NCBI RefSeq assembly: GCF_004122165.1
Contig: NZ_SBKO01000001.1
Coordinates: 310,001 to 374,000 of the forward strand
Reading direction: 5' to 3'
Source of the DNA: Flavobacterium amnicola
Lineage (GTDB): Bacteria > Bacteroidota > Bacteroidia > Flavobacteriales > Flavobacteriaceae
DNA: 64,000 bases
Shown here: piece by piece, positions 1 to 7,341 of the stretch
How the letters are laid out: every line of letters starts with the position of its first letter
How positions within the stretch are numbered: the stretch's first letter is position 1
The notes under the pieces: generated by a model
What the model was told of the DNA's origin: nothing
Seen by the model: the letters and a program-made list of their open reading frames with translations, nothing else
Database searches by the model: none
Position numbers and translations under genes: made by a program

Positions 1-619
1 ACAATGTATTTTCGGCATTAATCAAGCGTTGATTATCTGTCGCCAAGGTCGCTTTTACGTCTAACAAATCCCCTTTGGCCACAACTCCTGCTTCAACTAA
101 CTCTGTAGTCCTTTCCATTTGTTTTGTATCTAAAACCAATTGTTCTTTTTGAACTTTTAGATTCTCTTTGTTAAACAAAATCTGCAAATATGCGTTAACC
201 ACATTAAGCGAAACATCTTCTTGCATTTTTGTCAACTGATACTGTGCGGCAATTTTAGACAAATTGGCTTTACGCAACTGATTTTGGTTTTGCATTCCTT
301 TATAAATATCAACACCCACATTTAACCCAGCGGAAGTAAATTGAGTGGTTTGATTCTCCAACAAACCCGTTGTGATATTTTGATTCAAACCAATATTCCA
401 AGAATGACTGGCATTTGCATTTGCCGAGGGTAAAAAACGACCAATGGCATCTTTTCTGGTAATATCGGTTAACTCACTATCAAACGTAGATTGTTTTATA
501 GAAATGTTATTTTGCAAAGCATAATTGACACATTCTTCTAAGGTCCATTTTTTGGATTGACCAAAAGAACTCAAAGAAACAAAGGCAAAAATTACTAAAA
601 GGGATTGAATTTTATTCAT
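1..619 (-). CDS. TolC-family outer membrane efflux protein (5' part only)
   Basis: Outer-membrane channel component of a tripartite efflux or secretion system. The reading frame runs off the left edge, so only the first 206 residues are here. They begin with a signal peptide (MNKIQSLLVIFAFVSLSSFGQ) and then the typical start of an OEP domain: WTLEECVNYALQNN, followed by long amphipathic helices with conserved Asn/Gln residues. The ATG at 619 sits directly before the signal peptide. It is transcribed divergently from the DUF4403 lipoprotein. The partner RND pump and membrane-fusion genes would be expected beyond the left edge and are not seen. Family assignment is firm; substrate cannot be told. 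Confidence 0.88.
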   Translation of the reverse strand, partial: MNKIQSLLVIFAFVSLSSFGQSKKWTLEECVNYALQNNISIKQSTFDSELTDITRKDAIGRFLPSANANASHSWNIGLNQNITTGLLENQTTQFTSAGLNVGVDIYKGMQNQNQLRKANLSKIAAQYQLTKMQEDVSLNVVNAYLQILFNKENLKVQKEQLVLDTKQMERTTELVEAGVVAKGDLLDVKATLATDNQRLINAENTL

Positions 620-711
620 TATTAAAAACGAAAGTTACTACTTCCTAATTTTGATGTTTCTCATTAGACAATCCCTTTTTGATTTTGTTACAACTAGATG
701 AAAAATAATTT

Positions 712-719
712 TACTTTTG
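712..719 (+). promoter_or_regulatory. Putative -7 promoter element for the DUF4403 gene
   Basis: TACTTTTG matches the Bacteroidota -7 consensus TAnnTTTG and ends 16 nt before the ATG at 736. A TTG at 685-687 lies 24 nt upstream, longer than the usual spacing, so the -33 element is uncertain. Confidence 0.45.
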
Positions 720-735
720 CTGAAATTATTTAGAA

Positions 736-2118
736 ATGAAACATTTAATTATCCTTATAAGTTCTGTAATTTTATTCAGTTGTTCCACCGTACAAAAAAT
801 AGAATTAATGAAACCTGAACCCGATGAAGCCTCGCCAATAAATTACCCGGTTACGTCGTCCTATATAAGTTTTCCTATTCAACTCTCGCTAAAAGATATT
901 GAAACGCAAACCAATAAGGCTTTGAATGGATTGATTTATGAAGACAATATTCTGGAAGGTGACAACACCGAAATGAAGATTTGGAAAAATGGGCCTATTC
1001 ATATTTCAGAAACCGATGGTAAATTAAAAACGATTGTACCGCTTAAAATTTGGGCTAAAGTAAAATATGGCACTGCTGCATTTGGTCTGAATTTATACGA
1101 CACCCGTGAGTTTAATTTGAATGGAAATGTCACCTTACTTAGTGATGTTAAAATGACCAACTGGAAAGTTATTACGACGACTGAATTGGAAAACATTGAC
1201 TGGGTTGACAGTCCAACAGTTGGCATTGGCGGGAAAGAAATTAAAATTACCTATTTGATCAATCCTACCATTCGCATTTTTGAATCGAAAATTGAAAAAA
1301 TGATAGATAATTCGATGAATAAAACCTTAGATTTTAAATCGAATATTTTGGAAATGATGCAAAAAGCGAGCGAACCTGTTGAAATGAGTGCCACGTATCA
1401 AACCTGGCTAAAAGTGACACCACAAGAACTCTACGCTACTGAAGCCAAACTAGAAAAAAACAATATCAATATGAATGTTGGTTTAAAATGTTTGATGGAA
1501 TCGTACATTGGACAAAAACCAAAACCAGCGTTCAATAAAGATAAAATTGCCTTAAAACCCATTGCGAATTTACCCGATAGAGTGATTGCGAATATTGCTG
1601 CTGTATCTACCTATCAAGATGCTTCCCGTGTGATGACCAATAATTTTAAAGGACAAGTATTTGGTTCCGGAAAGAAAAAAGTAACGATTCAAAATGTGGA
1701 AATTTGGCACAAAAGAGGCAAAATGGTCATTGCGCTAGACATGATTGGAAGCTTGAATGGAAGAATTTACCTTTCTGGTTTTCCGCAATACAACACAGAA
1801 AAAAAAGAATTGTTTTTTGACGATTTGGACTATGCCTTAGAAACGAAAAGCAAATTAATGAAATCGGCCAATTGGTTATTTCAAGGACTTATCTTGAATA
1901 TGATTAGAGAAAAATGTCGCTATTCCATTCAGCCTAATTTAGACGAAGGCAAAAAGAATATTTTACATTATTTGAACAATTACTCGCCGATGCAAGGGGT
2001 TTTTGTTAATGGAAAATTAAATGATATTACCTTCGATAAAGTACAACTAACCAATAATTCTATTGTAGCGTTCTTGAATATTACCGGCAATGTCAAAGTA
2101 AATGTAAATGGGATGTAG
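736..2118 (+). CDS. DUF4403 family lipoprotein
   Basis: A 460-residue secreted lipoprotein. The signal ends in a lipobox with Cys16 (LFSCST), so it is probably anchored to the inner or outer membrane from the periplasmic side. The rest matches my memory of the DUF4403 family: two related beta-rich halves with a TWLKVTP-like stretch in the middle and a C-terminal segment ending in VKVNVNG. The function of the family is not established; the beta-rich, BPI/SMP-like look suggests lipid binding, but that is inference. It stands alone, divergent from the TolC gene and convergent with the cox operon. Confidence 0.75.
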   Translation: MKHLIILISSVILFSCSTVQKIELMKPEPDEASPINYPVTSSYISFPIQLSLKDIETQTNKALNGLIYEDNILEGDNTEMKIWKNGPIHISETDGKLKTIVPLKIWAKVKYGTAAFGLNLYDTREFNLNGNVTLLSDVKMTNWKVITTTELENIDWVDSPTVGIGGKEIKITYLINPTIRIFESKIEKMIDNSMNKTLDFKSNILEMMQKASEPVEMSATYQTWLKVTPQELYATEAKLEKNNINMNVGLKCLMESYIGQKPKPAFNKDKIALKPIANLPDRVIANIAAVSTYQDASRVMTNNFKGQVFGSGKKKVTIQNVEIWHKRGKMVIALDMIGSLNGRIYLSGFPQYNTEKKELFFDDLDYALETKSKLMKSANWLFQGLILNMIREKCRYSIQPNLDEGKKNILHYLNNYSPMQGVFVNGKLNDITFDKVQLTNNSIVAFLNITGNVKVNVNGM

Positions 2119-2140
2119 GTAAAATTACGAAGTGTAAATC

Positions 2141-2425
2141 TTATACCTTCCTTTTCTTACTGTACATTCTGTAAATATAAAGTGCTACTATTCCCACCAA
2201 AATATAAGGAATAGCCATTAGATACAAAATCCCGTCATTTACGGCTTGCGCTTGCGTGGTTTCACCCGAACTCTCTAAAGAAGCACGACACATTGCGCAT
2301 TGTGCATTTGAGGCAAAAGGGAGAAGCCAGAAGGCAAAAGCTAAAATTACTTTAATATTTGTACTTTTCGCTTTTCCCTTTTCTCTTATTACTTTTCCCT
2401 TATCCTTTTTATCTTTACTGAACAT
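2141..2425 (-). CDS. Small membrane protein with periplasmic CxxC motif, last gene of the cox operon
   Basis: A 94-residue protein with a secretion signal, a short CAMC motif (Cys43, Cys46) directly after the predicted cleavage site (NAQ), and one transmembrane helix at about residues 67-87 followed by a basic tail. The CxxC beside SCO1 and oxidase genes suggests a role in copper or thiol handling during oxidase assembly; this is inference from context. Its first ~40 residues are odd: a long Lys-rich stretch and a signal peptide encoded by a degenerate GGGAAAAG / CTTTTGCC repeat that resembles intergenic DNA (see repeat at 2293-2405). The ATG at 2425 overlaps the end of the DUF420 gene by 11 bp. 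A shorter ancestral N-terminus is likely. Confidence 0.7.
   Translation of the reverse strand: MFSKDKKDKGKVIREKGKAKSTNIKVILAFAFWLLPFASNAQCAMCRASLESSGETTQAQAVNDGILYLMAIPYILVGIVALYIYRMYSKKRKV
2293..2405. repeat. Degenerate inverted word repeat inside the 5' end of a gene
   Basis: Read on the minus strand, the segment is a run of GGGAAAAG, AGAAAAGG and GCGAAAAG words, a short spacer, and then the roughly complementary words CTTTTGCC, CTTCTGG and CTCCCTTTTGCC. The same A-rich/T-rich mirror layout occurs between genes elsewhere in this window. Here it is in frame and supplies the signal peptide of the small CxxC protein. Confidence 0.55.
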
Positions 2426-2957
2426 AATACGGTGAAATCATAAGATAGACAATCACTCCTGTCACGGCCACATACAACCAAAGCGGAAATGTAATTTTGG
2501 CAATTTTCTTATGACGGTCGAAACGTTCCGCTAAAGCGCGAACATAAGTAATTAACACCAATGGAATAATGGTAATTGACAAAGCAATGTGTGAAATCAA
2601 GATGAAAAAATAAATTCCTTTCATGATGCCTTCCCCACCATATTTGGTCGCTTCAGAAGTCATGTGATAGGCCACATACATCCCTAAAAAGGCAACCGAA
2701 CACCCAATGGCTATTTTCATTAAACGTTCGTGTAAGGCACGATTCCCTTTTTTAATCGCCATCACGGCCCAAACCAATAATAATGCTGTAATCCCGTTGA
2801 TTGTGGCATAAATTGGTGGTAAAAAAGACAATGGCTTCACATCGAACCCAAAATCTCTAAGTTTTACTTTAAACAATACCGCCACCACTAATGGAATGGC
2901 AATGGATAAAATGATAATCCAAACGTTGTATTTTTTTTCGATGTTGTTCTGTTCCAT
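2415..2957 (-). CDS. DUF420 family membrane protein (CtaM-like)
   Basis: An integral membrane protein of 180 residues with about five hydrophobic helices and conserved histidines between them (HERLMK, YHMTSE, HIALS). It fits the DUF420 family. The Gram-positive relative YozB/CtaM is needed for maturation of heme-copper oxidases, which agrees with its place here. The ATG at 2957 shares one base with the SCO1 stop (TAATG), indicating translational coupling. Function in oxidase assembly is inferred from family and neighbours. Confidence 0.8.
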   Translation of the reverse strand: MEQNNIEKKYNVWIIILSIAIPLVVAVLFKVKLRDFGFDVKPLSFLPPIYATINGITALLLVWAVMAIKKGNRALHERLMKIAIGCSVAFLGMYVAYHMTSEATKYGGEGIMKGIYFFILISHIALSITIIPLVLITYVRALAERFDRHKKIAKITFPLWLYVAVTGVIVYLMISPYYVQ

Positions 2958-3640
2958 TATTCCGCTAGTAATTTTGATATATCGTGTTTAATTTGTTTAA
3001 TTCCTTCTGCTTTTAATCCGTCATAATAAATAATTGGATTTCCAAAATCATCTTTACGACATCTAATATTTCCATTTTTATCGATTAAAGCAAAAAGTCC
3101 TGAATGCTCGAATCCACCATTTGCTTTTTTATTTTCACCAACATACAGGTTGTATCCTTTGTTGGCGATTTCAAAGATTGTGTTTTTATCTCCGGTTAAA
3201 AAATGCCAATTCATTCCTTTAGCATCGATAGTTTCAGCGTGTTTTTTTAAAGCTTCGGGCGTATCATTTTCTGGATTAATAGTGATAGAAGCGATTCCGA
3301 AATTAGCATTGGAAGCAAAACTCGCTTGCACTTCTTTCATGTTTTTATTCATGATCGGACAAATCGTCGGACAAGTCGCAAAGAAAAATTCTACTACATA
3401 TACTTTCCCATTGTAATCTTCATTGGAAATGGTTTTCCCATTTTGATTGGTTAAGGAGAAACTGGGTGCTTTACCAATAGTTACCAAATCACTTTTACCC
3501 GTTCCTTCATCTGAAACTTTATTCAAGCGATCACTTTTAACCACTTCCCCATTTTTAATTCTACTCACAATTTTTGGAATAAAAATAATTCCGAAAATTA
3601 GAATGATTAAACTGGTTCCGATGTATGATTTATTTTTCAT
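2957..3640 (-). CDS. SCO1/SenC family copper chaperone
   Basis: Membrane-anchored thioredoxin-fold protein that delivers copper to the CuA site of cytochrome oxidase. Residues 5-25 form the N-terminal anchor. The thioredoxin-like domain carries the copper-binding CPTICP motif (Cys90, Cys94) and the distal histidine at His179 (FEHSGLF). Length (227 aa) is normal. It lies 3 bp downstream of a related Cys-free protein and overlaps the next gene by one base. All three Cu ligands are present, so it should be the active SCO of this operon. Confidence 0.92.
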   Translation of the reverse strand: MKNKSYIGTSLIILIFGIIFIPKIVSRIKNGEVVKSDRLNKVSDEGTGKSDLVTIGKAPSFSLTNQNGKTISNEDYNGKVYVVEFFFATCPTICPIMNKNMKEVQASFASNANFGIASITINPENDTPEALKKHAETIDAKGMNWHFLTGDKNTIFEIANKGYNLYVGENKKANGGFEHSGLFALIDKNGNIRCRKDDFGNPIIYYDGLKAEGIKQIKHDISKLLAE

Positions 3641-3643
3641 CTG

Positions 3644-4318
3644 TTATTTCTTTTCGTGTAAACGGAAATTCTCTTTGTTTTTGTTTCGCTTTAAAGCCAA
3701 ACGGTATTCGCGAAGCAATATCTTGACATCATCTGTCATTTCGTTGTGCAAATCGGCAGCAGAAGTAGTGTTGTAACTTTCACGATATTCTTCCTTTCCT
3801 GCTTTGTTTTTTCCTTTTCGGCCACGATGATTGATATCTTTATCCAAAATGAGCACTTCCGAAGTACTCAAATCGGCACTCAACTTCCCTTTCAAATGGA
3901 AACCATCATAAAAGGTTTGAATTTCTTTGGGGGAAGCAAATACAATTTTATAACCCGTCATATTTTCGGTAAAAGCGGCTAGTTTGTCCATTAGTTCGCC
4001 CACTTGCTTTTGACTTCCATCTTGCGCTACTAATACCACTTGAAAATCTTTGAAACCAACATATTTATCGTAAATCTTTTGGTTTAAATTAAAAATATTT
4101 CCTTGATTGGCTTTAATGTCGCTACCAATAAAACCGAGTACTGTGATTTTATTTTTTAACGAGACTTTTTCATCTTTTAACGATTTCCATGCTGGCAAGT
4201 CGGCATTATTTTTAGAAATAGTAGGCAAAAAAAGCTGATTATGCGTTGCCGAAGCAAATATCATATAGATTACAATAGGCAAGGCTAAAAGCAAAATAAG
4301 GACCAGTTTGTTCTTCAT
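3644..4318 (-). CDS. Cys-free SCO-like membrane-anchored protein
   Basis: A 224-residue protein with an N-terminal anchor (about residues 4-24) and then a stretch that reads like the SCO1/thioredoxin layout: a beta strand TVLGFIGSD, a helix, and FQVVLVAQDGS. Where SCO1 has CxxxC this protein has GSDIK, and there is no cysteine in the whole protein. The C-terminus is highly basic. It lies just upstream of SCO1 in the oxidase operon, so a structural or assembly-helper role is plausible. I do not recognise a named family; the SCO relationship is my reading of fold pattern and context. Confidence 0.6.
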   Translation of the reverse strand: MKNKLVLILLLALPIVIYMIFASATHNQLFLPTISKNNADLPAWKSLKDEKVSLKNKITVLGFIGSDIKANQGNIFNLNQKIYDKYVGFKDFQVVLVAQDGSQKQVGELMDKLAAFTENMTGYKIVFASPKEIQTFYDGFHLKGKLSADLSTSEVLILDKDINHRGRKGKNKAGKEEYRESYNTTSAADLHNEMTDDVKILLREYRLALKRNKNKENFRLHEKK

Positions 4319-4343
4319 GAGACAGAAGTTGTTTTAGAGAGTA

Positions 4344-4351
4344 CAAAAATA
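4344..4351 (-). promoter_or_regulatory. Putative -7 element inside the T-tract of the subunit IV terminator
   Basis: Minus-strand TATTTTTG, matching TAnnTTTG, lies in the T-rich tail of the terminator at 4345-4376 and 25 bp ahead of the ATG at 4318. It could restart transcription of the SCO/DUF420 half of the operon. No good TTG is seen at the expected upstream distance. Confidence 0.4.
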
Positions 4352-4376
4352 AAAAAATCCCGATAAAATCGGGATT
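4345..4376 (-). terminator. Intrinsic terminator after cytochrome oxidase subunit IV
   Basis: Perfect 9-bp stem AATCCCGAT / ATCGGGATT with a 3-nt AAA loop, followed on the minus strand by a T-rich run. Confidence 0.75.
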
Positions 4377-4396
4377 CTTCTTGAATTAATATGTTG

Positions 4397-4747
4397 TTAA
4401 AAATTCCATTTAATGGTAGAGTTTTTAAACACTTCAAATATATAATCAGCTTCAACTAGCAAGATAAATACTAAATATAAAATTAAGAATACTAGTGGTG
4501 CAACGATTGACCATCTTAAAGTTGATGTTTCGCCTTCAAGGTGCATGAATGCCCACATAATTCCGTATGCTTTAACAACGGTAAGGATAATGAAGATCCA
4601 GTTCAGTAAATTCATTCCTAAGAAATTAGTAAAATGCAAACCATGAGGTTTCACAATACCTAAAGCTACTTCTACAATTGTTATAAGAGAAAGAAATCCG
4701 AATACTTTCCAGATTCTACCTACGTTTGATTCGTGTGAATGTCCCAT
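4397..4747 (-). CDS. Cytochrome c oxidase subunit IV family protein
   Basis: A 116-residue inner-membrane protein with three hydrophobic helices, matching the prokaryotic subunit IV family of aa3/caa3-type oxidases. It starts MGHSHESN and contains WAFMHLEGETS between helices two and three. It follows the two subunit III genes and precedes a terminator, so it ends the first half of the operon. Subunits I and II are not in this window. Confidence 0.85.
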   Translation of the reverse strand: MGHSHESNVGRIWKVFGFLSLITIVEVALGIVKPHGLHFTNFLGMNLLNWIFIILTVVKAYGIMWAFMHLEGETSTLRWSIVAPLVFLILYLVFILLVEADYIFEVFKNSTIKWNF

Positions 4748-4763
4748 AAGAATATTTTTATTA

Positions 4764-5741
4764 TTAAACTAAGTAGAAGAATGTGAATACGAATACCCAA
4801 ACTAAATCTACAAAGTGCCAGTATAATCCAACTTTTTCAACCATTTCATAACTACCTCTTCTTTCGTAAGTACCTAAAATAACATTAAAGAAAATAATGA
4901 TATTAAAAATAACTCCTGAAAATACGTGGAATCCATGGAAACCAGTAATAAAGAAGAAGAAATCTGCAAATAATTTACTTCCGTATTCGTTTTGATGTAG
5001 ATTTGCTCCTTCAACAACTGTTTTAGCGCCTTCTAATCTTTTTAACGATTCTTCACGTGACAAAACTACTTTTTGTTTGGTCTCAGGATTGATTACTTCT
5101 GTACGAACTAATAAATCCGGGTGAGATTTAAAACCTTCTACCACTTCTGCAACAGAAACTGACGGCAAAGCAGGCTCTTCAGTAAACCAAATACCATTAC
5201 TACGAGTGTGTTGTACTCTTTCTTGAGGGATATCGGCAGCAAATTCGTGTAATGCCACACGTTTTCCGTGTGTATCTACGAATTGCAAAATAGAACCTCC
5301 TTTAGATTCGATTGCACCATACTCACCTTTGATAAAGTTTTTCCATTCCCAAGCTTGAGAACCTACGAAAATTAAACCTCCCACAATGGTTAACAACATG
5401 TATACTGCTACTTTTGTTTTTTTCATTTGATGCCCTGCATCAACTGCCAACACCATCGTTACCGATGAAAAGATAAGGATAAACGTCATTAAAGCCACAT
5501 AATACATCGGAGCAGAAACGCCATGCATAAATGGAAAGTGTGTAAAAACTTCATCAGCCAAAGGCCAAGTTTCGATAAATTTAAATCTTGAAAAACCGTA
5601 AGCTGCTAAGAAACCTGAGAATGTCAATGCATCGGAAACGATGAAAAACCACATCATCAGTTTACCATAACTTGCATTCATTGGCTCGTTTCCGCCGCCC
5701 CATGTTTTCCCTTCAGTACTTGAAGTAACTGTAGTTGCCAT
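4764..5741 (-). CDS. Cytochrome c oxidase subunit III with a large extramembrane insertion
   Basis: Heme-copper oxidase subunit III, 325 residues. The N-terminal part (helices from about residue 28 to 130) and the C-terminal part (FFFFITGFHGFHVFSG, YWHFVDLVWVFVF) are typical. Between them, roughly residues 138-252, lies a hydrophilic insertion of about 115 residues containing charged and Val/Glu-rich sequence, which makes the protein much longer than the ~200-residue form encoded next door. The insertion lies between transmembrane helices and is probably a soluble domain. ATG at 5741. Confidence 0.88.
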   Translation of the reverse strand: MATTVTSSTEGKTWGGGNEPMNASYGKLMMWFFIVSDALTFSGFLAAYGFSRFKFIETWPLADEVFTHFPFMHGVSAPMYYVALMTFILIFSSVTMVLAVDAGHQMKKTKVAVYMLLTIVGGLIFVGSQAWEWKNFIKGEYGAIESKGGSILQFVDTHGKRVALHEFAADIPQERVQHTRSNGIWFTEEPALPSVSVAEVVEGFKSHPDLLVRTEVINPETKQKVVLSREESLKRLEGAKTVVEGANLHQNEYGSKLFADFFFFITGFHGFHVFSGVIFNIIIFFNVILGTYERRGSYEMVEKVGLYWHFVDLVWVFVFTFFYLV

Positions 5742-5784
5742 AGAAATATATTTAAAAAGTTGTCAAATGTACGTTTTTTTCTTT

Positions 5785-6366
5785 TTATACGAAATACAAA
5801 AATAAAAACAAAAATACCCAAAGCAAATCTAAAAAGTGCCAAAACATCGCACCTAGCTCAATTCCAATAGTTTGAGACGAATTGTATTTTTGTTTAAAAT
5901 GATTATAAATTATGATTAAAAGCGAAATTACTCCCGCAAATAGGTGCGCCATGTGCAAAATCACCAACATATACAAGAATGTAGTGGTAATTGTACTTTC
6001 ACTTCCTGTGAAGAAAAAGCCCATGTCTACAATTTGACTAAATCCTTTAAACTGGAAGAAAACAAAAGTGATTCCTAACGCTAAAGTACCTAATAAAAAT
6101 AAGGTGGTATTTTTTCTATCGTCTCTTTTTATGGCCAATTTGGCAAAATGAATAGTGATACTACTCATTACCATTACAATTGTACTAAATGTAAATGCTG
6201 AAGGAAGCACCATTTCGTGCATCCAATCTTTTCGAGAAGCACTTACAATATAAGCACTTGTTAATCCAGCAAACATCATAAACATACTCAACATCCCGAA
6301 AAGCAATAACAGCTTTTTCGATCTATCGTCTCTTTCTTTCTCTTCTTGGATTGTCATAGTTGTCAT
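5785..6366 (-). CDS. Cytochrome c oxidase subunit III (short form)
   Basis: Second subunit III gene, 193 residues, with five transmembrane helices and the conserved HFLDLLWVFLF segment near the C-terminus, which mirrors HFVDLVWVFVF of the longer paralogue. Its start shares one base with the cyoE stop. Two adjacent subunit III-like genes in one operon are common in Bacteroidota caa3-type clusters as far as I recall. It probably forms part of the same terminal oxidase. Confidence 0.88.
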   Translation of the reverse strand: MTTMTIQEEKERDDRSKKLLLLFGMLSMFMMFAGLTSAYIVSASRKDWMHEMVLPSAFTFSTIVMVMSSITIHFAKLAIKRDDRKNTTLFLLGTLALGITFVFFQFKGFSQIVDMGFFFTGSESTITTTFLYMLVILHMAHLFAGVISLLIIIYNHFKQKYNSSQTIGIELGAMFWHFLDLLWVFLFLFLYFV

Positions 6367-7268
6367 TATCTTAAAAATTTATCTAAAATATATACTAATT
6401 GTAATAGTGAAATATAAGAAACACTCACCAACATCAATGTCTTAGCCGCTTTATCGGTTTTGTTTTGATACAATTTTACAGCGTAAAACAACATCCAAAA
6501 TCCCAAAAGCAATACCATTACCGCCGAAATTGGAGTTAAAAACAACTGTCCTGTATATCCAAAACTTGGCAATATTGACGCCACAATTAACCAAATCGTA
6601 TACAAAATGGTCTGCATTGCTGTTGATTTATCTTTTTCACCAGAAGGAAGCATATAGAACCCTCCCTTTTTATAATCGTCGTATAAAAACCAGCCAATGG
6701 ACCAAAAATGTGGAAATTGCCAAAAAAACTGAATCAAAAACAAAGTTCCTGCTTCAATTCCGAATTCTCCTCTAGCCGCTACCCATCCCAACATAAACGG
6801 GATCGCTCCTGGAAATGCTCCAACAAAAACCGACAATGGTGTTTTGGTTTTTAAAGGTGTGTAAACACTGGTGTATAAAAATATGGAAATTGCTCCAAAC
6901 ATGGCCGATTTTTCATTGATATTGTAGAGAATTACAATTCCGATAACGGTTAAAATGGACGCAATGATAAAAGCAGTAGTCGTTGACATTCTTCCCGAAG
7001 GAATTGGTCGATTTCTGGTACGATCCATCAAGGCATCCAAATCTTTCTCGATGATTTGATTGTAGGCATTTGAAGCGCCCACCATACAATAGCCACCAAT
7101 TGCTAACATGATTAAAGTGGTAATAGTCGCTTGATTGATTGTATCAACACCCAACAAATACCCTGCAATGGATGAGAAAACCACGCTAATCGCCAAACCT
7201 GCTTTGGTAATTTCTTTGAAATCAACAAAAACAGACTTTAATGAAAATGTAGTAGTGGTTGTGCTCAA
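6366..7268 (-). CDS. cyoE: Protoheme IX farnesyltransferase (heme O synthase)
   Basis: UbiA-superfamily prenyltransferase that converts heme B to heme O for the oxidase encoded downstream. About eight to nine membrane helices. The Asp-rich prenyl-diphosphate site NQIIEKDLDALMDRT lies at residues 70-84 (D76, D78, D82), followed by RNRPIPSG; the second polar loop is near YDDYKKGGF. Start is TTG at 7268, since no ATG fits before the conserved N-terminus. The promoter at 7292-7323 gives a leader of about 20 nt. First gene of the oxidase operon. Confidence 0.92.
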   Translation of the reverse strand: MSTTTTTFSLKSVFVDFKEITKAGLAISVVFSSIAGYLLGVDTINQATITTLIMLAIGGYCMVGASNAYNQIIEKDLDALMDRTRNRPIPSGRMSTTTAFIIASILTVIGIVILYNINEKSAMFGAISIFLYTSVYTPLKTKTPLSVFVGAFPGAIPFMLGWVAARGEFGIEAGTLFLIQFFWQFPHFWSIGWFLYDDYKKGGFYMLPSGEKDKSTAMQTILYTIWLIVASILPSFGYTGQLFLTPISAVMVLLLGFWMLFYAVKLYQNKTDKAAKTLMLVSVSYISLLQLVYILDKFLR

Positions 7269-7291
7269 GGCAATTGTTTTAAAAATCGGTG

Positions 7292-7323
7292 CAAAGATAG
7301 GGATAAGGAAAATGAAAAATCAA
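7292..7323 (-). promoter_or_regulatory. Promoter of the cyoE-cox operon
   Basis: Minus strand: TTG at 7321-7323, 21-nt spacer, TATCTTTG at 7292-7299. This matches the Bacteroidota pattern TTG-N19-22-TAnnTTTG and is well placed for the TTG start at 7268. Confidence 0.65.
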
Positions 7324-7341
7324 ATTTATAGAATGTAATTT

